A model generated the notes under the pieces. The model had not been told where the DNA came from and did not search any database. It was given only the letters and a program-made list of their open reading frames with translations. The position numbers and the translations under genes are program-made. From Micrococcales bacterium (GTDB taxonomy: Bacteria; Actinomycetota; Actinomycetes; Actinomycetales; Dermatophilaceae): DNA of 7,545 nucleotides. Location of the stretch: NCBI GenBank assembly GCA_003132125.1, contig PKWT01000382.1:1-7545 (forward strand), read 5' to 3'. Shown here in pieces: positions 1 to 5,720 of this stretch. Each line of letters starts with the position of its first letter. Position 1 is the stretch's first letter.

Positions 1-364
1 GCTCGCCGATCCGGGGGAACAGGTCGACCACACGGTCGATGTTGGTATTGCGGGTGCGCCAGCCACCCAGGCGCAGGTTGTCCCGCACGGTCAATCCCGG
101 GAAGAGGCGCCGGCCCTCGGGGACATGCGAGATGCCGAGGCTGACGATCTGCTCGATCGAACGCCCCTGCACGGCTTCGCCGCGGAACTCCACCGTGCCC
201 GAGCTGATCTCCACCATTCCGGTCAGGGCGCGCAACAGCGTCGTCTTGCCGGCGCCGTTGGGACCGATCAGCGCAACGATCTCGTTTTCCCCGACACGAA
301 GATCGACGTCCCAGAACACCTGAACGCGCCCGTATCCGCCGCTCAGCTGGGTGGCCTCGAGCAT
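1..364 (-). CDS. livF: LIV-type ABC transporter ATP-binding protein LivF (partial, N-terminal 121 residues)
   Basis: This is the second ATPase subunit of a branched-chain-amino-acid-type (HAAT) importer, acting on the cytoplasmic face with LivG to drive LivHM. Translated from the ATG at 364-362, the frame stays open to the window edge. Visible features are a Walker A motif GPNGAGKTT at residues 34-42 and the segment HVPEGRRLFPGLTVRDNL at residues 80-97. That segment, with VPEGR in the Q-loop region, is typical of LivF and separates it from LivG. The ABC signature, Walker B and H-loop lie outside the window; full-length LivF is normally about 235 residues. The start overlaps the livG stop by one base (TGATG), and an AAGGAG Shine-Dalgarno sequence lies 7 nt upstream within the last livG codons, so translation is probably coupled. 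The family call is secure. The substrate cannot be read from an ATPase. Confidence 0.95.
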   Translation of the reverse strand, partial: MLEATQLSGGYGRVQVFWDVDLRVGENEIVALIGPNGAGKTTLLRALTGMVEISSGTVEFRGEAVQGRSIEQIVSLGISHVPEGRRLFPGLTVRDNLRLGGWRTRNTNIDRVVDLFPRIGE

Positions 365-1122
365 CAGGACTCTCCTTCGCGGCGTTTGACGTAACGATGT
401 CCGAGGTACGCCTCGATCACGCGGGGATCTGACAGGACATCACGGGGGTCGCCGGAGGTCAGGACCTTGCCCTGGTGCAGGACGAGGACCTGGTCGCTCA
501 CGGCCAGGATCGCCTTCATGACGTGTTCCACCACGATGATCGTGATGCCGCGCGCCTTGAGCTTGCGGATGAGCTCCAGACTCGGCTCGATCTCGGTGTG
601 CCGCAGTCCCGCCATCACCTCATCGAGCAGGAGCAGCCGAGGGCGAAGGGCGAGCGCCTTGGCGAACTCCAGCCGCCGGGCGTCGGCGACGGACAGCTCA
701 CCTGGAGGGCGGTCGCCCAGGCCGGCCATGCCGACCTCCTCAAGCACCTCCTCTGCGGCCTTGAGCGCCTTGGACATGACGTTGGTGCCGTTCGATCCGT
801 AGAGAATGCCGACGGCGACGTTCTCGCGGACGGACATGCCCCGGAAGGGCTTGACGATCTGAAAGGTGCGAGCCACCCCGGCTTGGGCGATGACCCAGGG
901 ACGAGCACCGGTCAGGTCCTTGCCGTCGATCAGGACCCGACCCTCGGAGGGCTTGGTGTGCCCGGTCACGAGGTTGATGAAAGTGCTCTTGCCCGCACCG
1001 TTCGGTCCGATCACCCCGAGCACCTGTCCGGCAGGGACGCTGAACGAGACGTCAGAGACCGCCTGCAGACCACCGAAGCGCCGGCCCAGTCCGCGCGTCT
1101 CCAGCACGGGCACCGCGCTCAC
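364..1122 (-). CDS. livG: LIV-type ABC transporter ATP-binding protein LivG
   Basis: This 252-residue ABC ATPase powers uptake through the LivHM channel. It shows Walker A GPNGAGKST (residues 39-47), a Q-loop Gln in RTFQIVKPF (Q88, a LivG-type context), Walker B LLLLDE (D167, E168) and the H-loop histidine in VVEH (H200). Length fits the family, about 250. The signature is unusual: where most ABC proteins have LSGGQ, or LSYGQ in many LivG proteins, this one reads LSVAD at residues 143-147, followed by a normal RRLEFAKAL helix. The D-loop region EVMAGL and the intact catalytic residues argue against a pseudogene. The start is GTG at 1122-1120, overlapping the livM stop by four bases (GTGA), with a modest GGAAG about 10 nt upstream. 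The last codons carry the livF ribosome binding site. It lies fourth in the five-gene importer operon. Assignment to LivG is firm. Confidence 0.95.
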   Translation of the reverse strand: MSAVPVLETRGLGRRFGGLQAVSDVSFSVPAGQVLGVIGPNGAGKSTFINLVTGHTKPSEGRVLIDGKDLTGARPWVIAQAGVARTFQIVKPFRGMSVRENVAVGILYGSNGTNVMSKALKAAEEVLEEVGMAGLGDRPPGELSVADARRLEFAKALALRPRLLLLDEVMAGLRHTEIEPSLELIRKLKARGITIIVVEHVMKAILAVSDQVLVLHQGKVLTSGDPRDVLSDPRVIEAYLGHRYVKRREGES

Positions 1123-2156
1123 AGCCGGTACTTCCGGACGTTGGCCAGCAACGAGAACTCCTTGGTACGACGCGCCTCACGCATGTAGTTCACCGCACCT
1201 TGGGGGAGCAGGACGACGGCGACGATGATGATCGCGCCAAGGATGAAGGTGTGCAGGTTGGTGAAGTTCTGGCGCAGGAACTCCGAGAGGAACTGCAGCG
1301 CCACCGCACCGAGCAGCGGGCCAAGGACGGTGCCGCTACCACCGATGACGACCATGATGATCATCAGCACGGTGATGTCCACGTCGAACAGCCGCTCGGG
1401 GAAGATGGTCACCTGCTGGAAGGCATAGCTCGCGCCGACCAGTCCGGTGATGAACCCCGACAGAGCGAAGGTCAGCACCTTCATCCGGGTGGTGTTGATC
1501 CCCAAAGCCGCGGCGGCGTCCTCATCCTGGTTGATCGCCCGCAAGGCGTAGCCGAACTTGTTGCGGGCCACCAGACCACCGACGATCACCGACAGGACGG
1601 CCAGCCCGAGGAACAGCAGGTAGAACCCGTCGTTGCCGAGGTATGCGGTCGTGGCGTTGTTGCCGACAGTTGGCACCGTGATGCCGGCGCCCCCGCCGGT
1701 CAGGTCCGTCAAGTTGGTCACGACCTCGCGCATGCCCTCGGCCACGCCCAGGGTGGCGATGGCGAAGTAGTGCCCCTTGAGCCGAAGCAGCGGGATGCCG
1801 ATGATGACGGCGAAAAGCGCCGCCACGAACCCGCTGAGCAGCAGCGACATCCAGAAGCTGAAGTGCCAGTGGCTCATGGCGACGGCCGTGAAGTAGCCGC
1901 CCACCCCGAAGAAGACCACCTGGCCGAAGGAGGCGTATCCGGCGAAACCGCCGATGAGGTTCCAGGCCTGGGCCAGGGCGACAAACATGAAGATCGTCGC
2001 GACGGTCCGCTCCTGGCCGGAGTAGAGCTGGCCCTGGAGCCCCAGTGCGGCCAGTAGTGCCACCAGGCCCAGCGCCCACGGGCCCAGACGCTTCGCCCGG
2101 TCGCCACGCAACGTCGAGATGAGGCCCTGCTGGGGCATCTTTGTCAGCGTTGACAT
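1119..2156 (-). CDS. livM: LIV-type ABC transporter permease LivM
   Basis: This 345-residue membrane permease is one half of the translocation channel, partnering LivH. A basic cytoplasmic N-terminus of about 25 residues is followed by hydrophobic segments at roughly residues 27-41, 52-68, 76-92, 103-123, 178-196, 228-247, 261-285 and 302-318. LivM hallmarks are AWNLIGGFAGYASFGQ (residues 64-79), RLKGHYFAIATLG (125-137) and the ATPase-contacting loop GYALRAINQDEDAAAALGI (202-220). The C-terminus is long and basic (about 325-345, ending RKYRL). The ATG at 2156-2154 overlaps the livH stop by one base (TGATG), and a strong AGGAGG lies 4 nt upstream within the livH end. That supports this start over the in-frame Met at codon 7. 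The family is certain; the transported compound is not, since HAAT systems carry amino acids, amides, urea and aromatic acids. Confidence 0.95.
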   Translation of the reverse strand: MSTLTKMPQQGLISTLRGDRAKRLGPWALGLVALLAALGLQGQLYSGQERTVATIFMFVALAQAWNLIGGFAGYASFGQVVFFGVGGYFTAVAMSHWHFSFWMSLLLSGFVAALFAVIIGIPLLRLKGHYFAIATLGVAEGMREVVTNLTDLTGGGAGITVPTVGNNATTAYLGNDGFYLLFLGLAVLSVIVGGLVARNKFGYALRAINQDEDAAAALGINTTRMKVLTFALSGFITGLVGASYAFQQVTIFPERLFDVDITVLMIIMVVIGGSGTVLGPLLGAVALQFLSEFLRQNFTNLHTFILGAIIIVAVVLLPQGAVNYMREARRTKEFSLLANVRKYRL

Positions 2157-3040
2157 CAGACCTCCTGCCGTGCGGCGTAGAAGGCCCGGCCGACGAGCCC
2201 CGTGGGCCGGAAGATGAGCACGACGATGAGGACGAGGAAGGCCAGGGCATTGACCCAGGTACCCGGCAGGTACTGCCCACCCCAGGCCTGGACGAGGCCG
2301 ATGACCAGGCCGCCGACGAGGGCTCCATACATGTTTCCCAGGCCGCCGAGAACCGCCACGACGAACGACATCAGGGTGAAGCTCGCCGCTGCCGAGGGGT
2401 TGAACGTCCCAACAGTCCCGATCATCGCCCCCGCCATGCCGGCCAGCCCTGCGGCGATCCCGAAGGTGAGCGCGTAGACGTGTCGGGCCCTGATGCCCAT
2501 CAGGCGGGCCGCCCCGCGGTCCATGCCAGTAGCCAGGATCGACAGCCCGGTCCGGGTGCGGTTGACCACTGCGACCAGGAGGACGGTGATCGCTACTGCT
2601 AGCGCGAAGGCGAGCAGCCGGCCCAGTGGCACCCGGACGCTGCCGAACGCCAGGCTGTTACTGGCGTAGGAGGTCTTGATGCTGCGGTAGTCAGCGGAGA
2701 AGACGAGGTTCATGCCCTGGACGATCATCAGGTCGAGTCCGAACGTCAGAAGCAACGTGATGAAGATCGGCCCGTTGATCACGAGGTTGATCAGGAAGCG
2801 CTGCAGCACGTATCCGAAGACGAACAACACCGCTGCCGAGACGAACATGCCCAGGAACGGGTCCAGCCCGAACCACTCGTGCATCTCCCAGCCGACGTAG
2901 GCACCGAGGATGACGAACCCGCCGTGCGCCAGGTTGACGACATTCATCACACCCCAGACCAGGGAGAACCCCACGGCGACGAGCGCCAGGAGTCCTCCCT
3001 GCAGGAGGCCATAGACCGTCGCCTGGAGGAAACCACTCAC
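2156..3040 (-). CDS. livH: LIV-type ABC transporter permease LivH
   Basis: This 294-residue integral membrane permease pairs with LivM. Family features are a hydrophobic first segment (residues 5-30) leading into GVMNVVNLAHGGFVILGAY (30-48), the typical LivH N-terminal motif. A cytoplasmic coupling loop follows around RTGLSILATGMDRGAARLMG (163-182), and then FGIAAGLAGMAGAMIG and AVLGGLGNMYGALVGG, common near the C-terminal end of the family. Length matches other LivH proteins, about 290-300. The start is GTG at 3040-3038, directly after the TAA of the binding-protein gene with no spacer. I see no clear Shine-Dalgarno sequence in the preceding 20 nt (TCTGGCCCGGTACCAAATAA), so translation probably depends on ribosomes finishing the upstream gene. 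The N-terminus aligns naturally with LivH, which supports the start despite the missing ribosome site. Confidence 0.95.
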   Translation of the reverse strand: MSGFLQATVYGLLQGGLLALVAVGFSLVWGVMNVVNLAHGGFVILGAYVGWEMHEWFGLDPFLGMFVSAAVLFVFGYVLQRFLINLVINGPIFITLLLTFGLDLMIVQGMNLVFSADYRSIKTSYASNSLAFGSVRVPLGRLLAFALAVAITVLLVAVVNRTRTGLSILATGMDRGAARLMGIRARHVYALTFGIAAGLAGMAGAMIGTVGTFNPSAAASFTLMSFVVAVLGGLGNMYGALVGGLVIGLVQAWGGQYLPGTWVNALAFLVLIVVLIFRPTGLVGRAFYAARQEV

Positions 3041-4270
3041 TTATTTGGTACCGGGCCAGATCATCTTGGCCTCGGCGGACTCCGTCGGCCACACCGTCAG
3101 GGCCTTGCCATTCTGGATCTGGATGACCGACATGGGCTTGTACAGGTTCTGACCGGTGGAGTCGAACTTGATCGTGCCGAAGAACGACTCGGTGTCGAGG
3201 CCGGAGAGGGCGGCACGGACGGCGTCCGCCTTGGAGGAGCCCGCCTTCTCAGCTGCCAGGACGAGGGCCAGGCAGGCGGCGCTGGCCTCGGCGTTGTGGT
3301 AGTCCGGCGCGTGGTTGTACTTGGCCTGGATGTCCTTGGCGTAGTCCTTGGCGGTGCCGAAGTACTTGTCCGTGCCCTTCGTGGCGTCGGTCCACTGGCT
3401 GGAGCCGAGAACGTTCTCGGCCTGGGCCCCCAAGGTCTTGGCGAAGTCCGGCGTCGGAGGTGCCACACTCTCGCCGAAACCGGCCGGCGTCACCCCGAGC
3501 TCCTTGGCCTGCTTGATGATTGCCACGCCCTCCACGAGGTGGACCGATCCGATGATGACGTCAGGGTGTTGGCCCTTGACCTTGGTCAGCGCAGAACTGA
3601 CATCCGAGGTGCCGTTGGGGAAGTACTGCGGGTCCAGGACGGTGAAGCCCGCCGCCTTGGCGGCCTTCATACCGCCCTCGGTGACGGTCTTGGAGAAGCC
3701 GTCGTCGGCGGAGAGGAACGCGATGCTCTTGGGCTTGGGCGTGGCGAGCTCGGCGATGGCCTTGACGATCGAAGCTGCATACTCCGTGGCCGGCGACAGG
3801 ACCGCGAAGGTCCGCTTGTAGCCCTTGCTGAAGATCTTGTTGTCAGCGCCCGCGGAGTCAACCATGAGCTGACCGTTTCGCTCGATGACCGCGGCCTGGG
3901 CCTCAGTGTTGGCCGAGCCGTAGGAGCTGAGGATCAGCTTGATGCCCTTGTCGTTGAACTGGTCGACCAGCTGGGCCGCGACGTCGGGCTTGGACGTGTC
4001 GTCCTGGTACTGGATGTCGAGCTTGACCTTTGTGCCACCGATGTCGACGCCGCCCTTGGCATTGACCTTCTCCTGACAGAGCTGGTAGCCCTCCTGGGTG
4101 AGGACGCCTTCACGGGCCAGGCTGCCGGTCAGCGAGAGGGACGCACCGATCGCCAACGTCCCGGAGCCTGCGGCGTTCGCGCTCTTTGCCTCACCCTTGG
4201 AGCCGCATCCAGCCACCACCAGGCTGCTTGCGGTGATGACCACAGCCACTGCCAATGTTCTTGACCTCAC
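3041..4270 (-). CDS. ABC transporter substrate-binding lipoprotein (LIV/HAAT type, type I periplasmic-binding fold)
   Basis: This extracellular binding protein captures the solute and delivers it to LivHM. Translated from GTG at 4270-4268 it is 409 residues. A lipoprotein signal peptide (MRSR, then hydrophobic residues 5-20) ends in the lipobox VVAGC with the lipidated Cys at 22. A short Lys/Ala/Ser-rich linker follows, then the mature domain beginning TLAIGASLSLTGSLAREG. This opening, the YQDDTSKPDVAAQ segment and the late FFGTIKFDSTGQNLYKPM (residues 363-380) are typical of the Leu/Ile/Val-binding (Peripla_BP_6) family. An open frame extends 20 codons upstream to an ATG at 4330. I prefer the GTG because it has GAGG 8 nt upstream and puts the signal peptide at the N-terminus. 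It is first in the importer operon. Ligand specificity cannot be inferred; related proteins bind branched-chain amino acids, amides or aromatic acids. Confidence 0.93.
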   Translation of the reverse strand: MRSRTLAVAVVITASSLVVAGCGSKGEAKSANAAGSGTLAIGASLSLTGSLAREGVLTQEGYQLCQEKVNAKGGVDIGGTKVKLDIQYQDDTSKPDVAAQLVDQFNDKGIKLILSSYGSANTEAQAAVIERNGQLMVDSAGADNKIFSKGYKRTFAVLSPATEYAASIVKAIAELATPKPKSIAFLSADDGFSKTVTEGGMKAAKAAGFTVLDPQYFPNGTSDVSSALTKVKGQHPDVIIGSVHLVEGVAIIKQAKELGVTPAGFGESVAPPTPDFAKTLGAQAENVLGSSQWTDATKGTDKYFGTAKDYAKDIQAKYNHAPDYHNAEASAACLALVLAAEKAGSSKADAVRAALSGLDTESFFGTIKFDSTGQNLYKPMSVIQIQNGKALTVWPTESAEAKMIWPGTK

Positions 4271-4278
4271 GACGTTCG

Positions 4279-4285
4279 CCTCTTT
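4279..4285 (-). promoter_or_regulatory. Ribosome binding site deciding the start of the binding-protein gene
   Basis: On the minus strand the sequence is AAAGAGG, with GAGG ending 8 nt before the GTG at 4270-4268. It matches the 16S rRNA 3' end well enough to choose this GTG over the ATG 60 nt upstream, which would put about 20 mostly polar residues in front of the lipoprotein signal. Confidence 0.7.
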
Positions 4286-4308
4286 CGTAGCCCAGTTTCC
4301 TTGCCAAC

Positions 4309-4337
4309 TGTCTACCGTGGGCGCCGACACAAATCAA
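4309..4337 (-). promoter_or_regulatory. Candidate promoter of the ABC importer operon
   Basis: Read on the minus strand, TTGATT (4337-4332) is a plausible -35 and TAGACA (4314-4309) a plausible -10, separated by 17 nt. A start near 4302 would give a leader of about 30 nt before the binding-protein GTG. The -10 is imperfect, matching TATAAT at three positions and lacking the final T, so this is only the best candidate in the 116-bp gap. The alternative is read-through from the MFS gene upstream. Confidence 0.35.
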
Positions 4338-4348
4338 GCATTTTGGAT

Positions 4349-4360
4349 ATTGGATCCCAG
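4349..4360. promoter_or_regulatory. Candidate GntR/FCD operator upstream of the ABC operon
   Basis: The sequence is ATTGGATCCCAG, an imperfect dyad around GGATCC. It matches ATTGGATCCAAT, recalled as the VanR operator of Caulobacter, at 10 of 12 positions. It shares the exact 9-mer ATTGGATCC with the site at 5691-5702. A further TTGGAT half-site (4343-4348) sits just to the left in direct repeat. It lies about 11 bp upstream of the candidate -35 of the importer operon, so whether it would repress or activate is unclear. Confidence 0.45.
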
Positions 4361-4369
4361 AAGCGGCAT

Positions 4370-4383
4370 TTCGGACCTCCGAA
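4370..4383 (-). terminator. Perfect 14-bp dyad just after the MFS gene; weak terminator or regulatory hairpin
   Basis: TTCGGACCTCCGAA is a perfect inverted repeat starting 3 nt beyond the MFS stop codon. In the minus-strand transcript it can form a 5-bp stem, UUCGG/CCGAA, with an AGGU loop. No U-tract follows (the next bases are ATGCCGCTT), so it is not a canonical intrinsic terminator. It may attenuate transcription, protect a 3' end or be a protein-binding dyad. Confidence 0.3.
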
Positions 4384-4386
4384 CGG

Positions 4387-5619
4387 TCAGGCGGGCACTG
4401 CGAACGGCGCATGACCCCTACCGTTGGGCAGCGAAAGCGCAACGAACAGGCCAACCGCCAGCAGGACCAGAACGGTGCCGACCTCGCCGGGCCAACCGAA
4501 CCCGGCGTAGAAAAGCCCCCCGACGAAGCCGGCCACGCTCGAGCCGATGTGGTAGCCGAAGAGGTACAGCGCGGAGGACTGCGCGCGCCGCTGGGTGGCC
4601 CAGATATTGACCCAGCCGCTGGTCGTCGAGTGCGCGCCGAAGAATCCGAACACCATGGCAGCGGCGCCGGCCAGCACGACTGGCAGCCGGTTCGAGAGGG
4701 TGAGCAGCGCGCCCGCCGCCATGATTGCCATACAGAGCAGTAGCACGAGGCGCCGGCTGCGCCTGTCCGTCAGCCGCCCCATCCAGTTGGCACTGACCGT
4801 GCCGAAGAGGTAGAGCAGGAAGACGAGGGCAACCAGCGCGGGCGCCAGGTCGAACGGCGCCTCGGCCAGACGGTACTGCAGGTAGTTGAAGAACGAGACC
4901 AGACTGCCCATGAGGACGAACCCACACAGCGCGAGACGGATGATGACCGGGTCCCGCAAGGGCCCGCTCAAGCCCGCCATCCGCTGGCGCATGTTGCCGG
5001 GAGTGGAGACGAAGTTGCGAGAAGACGGCAGCCGCAGGGCCACCCACAGGCCACCCGCCAGGGACACCCCGCCCACCACGGCCATGGCCAGGCGCCAGCT
5101 CGAGGCGCTGGCCAGGAGACCACCCGCGAGCCGGCCGGTCATGCCGCCCAGGCCGGTCCCGCTGATGTAGAGACCCATGACACCGCCCATCCCGGAGGGA
5201 TGGAACTCCTCCGCGATATAGGCCATCGCCACCGCTGGAAGACCGGCCAGGACGAGCCCGGTGAGCACCCGCAGCGCGAGCAACGCCCCGAAGCTGGGGG
5301 CCATCGACGACGCGAGCGTGAGGGCCGCGGCGGACAGCACCGCGCCGACCAGCAGCCGTCTGCGCCCCTGCCCGTCGGACCACGAGGCCGCGACGAGGAT
5401 GGCGACGGCAAGTGGCAGCGTGGTCAGTGACAGCGTGAGGCTGGCAGCCGCGGGCGACACCGAGAAGTCGCGGCTGACGTCGGGCATGATCCCTTGGACG
5501 ACATACAGCATGGCGAACGCCATGAACCCGGCCAAGAACAGCACCAGGCTCGTCCGGCGGTACTCCGGCGTCCCCCTGCGCAGGTGCGTGGATGATCTCC
5601 CTGGGGCTGGTACGTCCAT
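4387..5619 (-). CDS. Major facilitator superfamily transporter, YnfM-like
   Basis: This 410-residue proton-coupled or facilitated transporter sits in the inner membrane, with about twelve hydrophobic segments in two halves. The N-terminal part, YRRTSLVLFLAGFMAFAML (residues 20-38), continues into PDVSRDFSVSPAAASLTLSL and closely follows the YnfM/AraJ-like pattern. MFS motif A appears as SDGQGRRRLL (residues 81-90) between segments 2 and 3, and a second-half counterpart as GRLTDRRSRR (281-290). AEEFHPSGMGGVMGLYISG (136-154) and FGFFGAHSTTSGWVN (324-338) are also typical of that group. The ATG at 5619-5617 has AGGAGG 6 nt upstream, an excellent ribosome site. The gene diverges from the CoA-transferase across 101 bp and precedes the ABC operon on the same strand. 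Direction and substrate are unknown: it could import the compound the CoA-transferase activates, or export a related acid. Many relatives are annotated as drug or sugar exporters on weak grounds. Confidence 0.9.
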   Translation of the reverse strand: MDVPAPGRSSTHLRRGTPEYRRTSLVLFLAGFMAFAMLYVVQGIMPDVSRDFSVSPAAASLTLSLTTLPLAVAILVAASWSDGQGRRRLLVGAVLSAAALTLASSMAPSFGALLALRVLTGLVLAGLPAVAMAYIAEEFHPSGMGGVMGLYISGTGLGGMTGRLAGGLLASASSWRLAMAVVGGVSLAGGLWVALRLPSSRNFVSTPGNMRQRMAGLSGPLRDPVIIRLALCGFVLMGSLVSFFNYLQYRLAEAPFDLAPALVALVFLLYLFGTVSANWMGRLTDRRSRRLVLLLCMAIMAAGALLTLSNRLPVVLAGAAAMVFGFFGAHSTTSGWVNIWATQRRAQSSALYLFGYHIGSSVAGFVGGLFYAGFGWPGEVGTVLVLLAVGLFVALSLPNGRGHAPFAVPA

Positions 5620-5690
5620 GTAGGGCCTCCTCGCCGCGGACGCCGGGATGACGTCCTTGCGATGCCGGTCGGGTCTCCACCTGGGGAGAA

Positions 5691-5702
5691 ATTGGATCCA
5701 GT
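5691..5702. promoter_or_regulatory. Candidate GntR/FCD operator in the divergent promoter region
   Basis: The sequence is ATTGGATCCAGT, a 12-bp dyad with a perfect TGGATCCA core and a single mismatched pair. It matches 11 of 12 positions of ATTGGATCCAAT, recalled as the VanR operator. It ends 6 bp upstream of the candidate -10 of the CoA-transferase gene, so a bound repressor would occlude the promoter. Being between divergent genes, it could also control the MFS gene. The rest of the 101-bp region (5620-5720) holds the MFS ribosome site and an imperfect TCTCC/GGAGA dyad (5674-5689). No convincing MFS promoter was found. Confidence 0.5.
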
Positions 5703-5708
5703 ATTCGT

Positions 5709-5714
5709 TATGGT
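5709..5714 (+). promoter_or_regulatory. Candidate -10 element for a leaderless CoA-transferase transcript
   Basis: TATGGT fits the TANNNT form of actinobacterial -10 elements and ends 6 nt before the GTG at 5721. That would place the transcription start at or next to the start codon. No Shine-Dalgarno sequence is seen upstream of this GTG, which fits leaderless translation. No good -35 hexamer lies at the expected distance, as is common for this promoter class. Confidence 0.45.
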
Positions 5715-5720
5715 ACGACC

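Noticed and set aside
1200..2057. Plus-strand frame (285 codons) opposite livM
   Set aside because: The product is extremely Asp/Glu/His/Gln-rich, the complement of hydrophobic transmembrane codons, so it is an antisense artefact.
2879..4264. Long plus-strand open frame (461 codons) opposite the binding protein and livH start
   Set aside because: Its product is an Asp/Gly/Arg/Leu-rich sequence with no family pattern. It mirrors the codon bias of the clearly real minus-strand lipoprotein gene, as expected of an antisense shadow in high-GC DNA.
4293..4310. CAGTT/AACTG inverted repeat with an 8-nt loop in the presumed leader of the importer operon
   Set aside because: A 5-bp stem with a long loop is common by chance and shows no riboswitch-like or attenuator-like structure.
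4418..5680. Second minus-strand frame (420 codons) overlapping the MFS gene
   Set aside because: It is in a shifted frame with Arg/Gly/Ala-rich sequence and no membrane segments. The overlapping frame has full MFS motifs and an ideal ribosome site.
5674..5689. Imperfect TCTCC/GGAGA dyad between the divergent genes
   Set aside because: Only five outer pairs and one inner pair match, and there is no second copy. It is too weak to call a separate operator.
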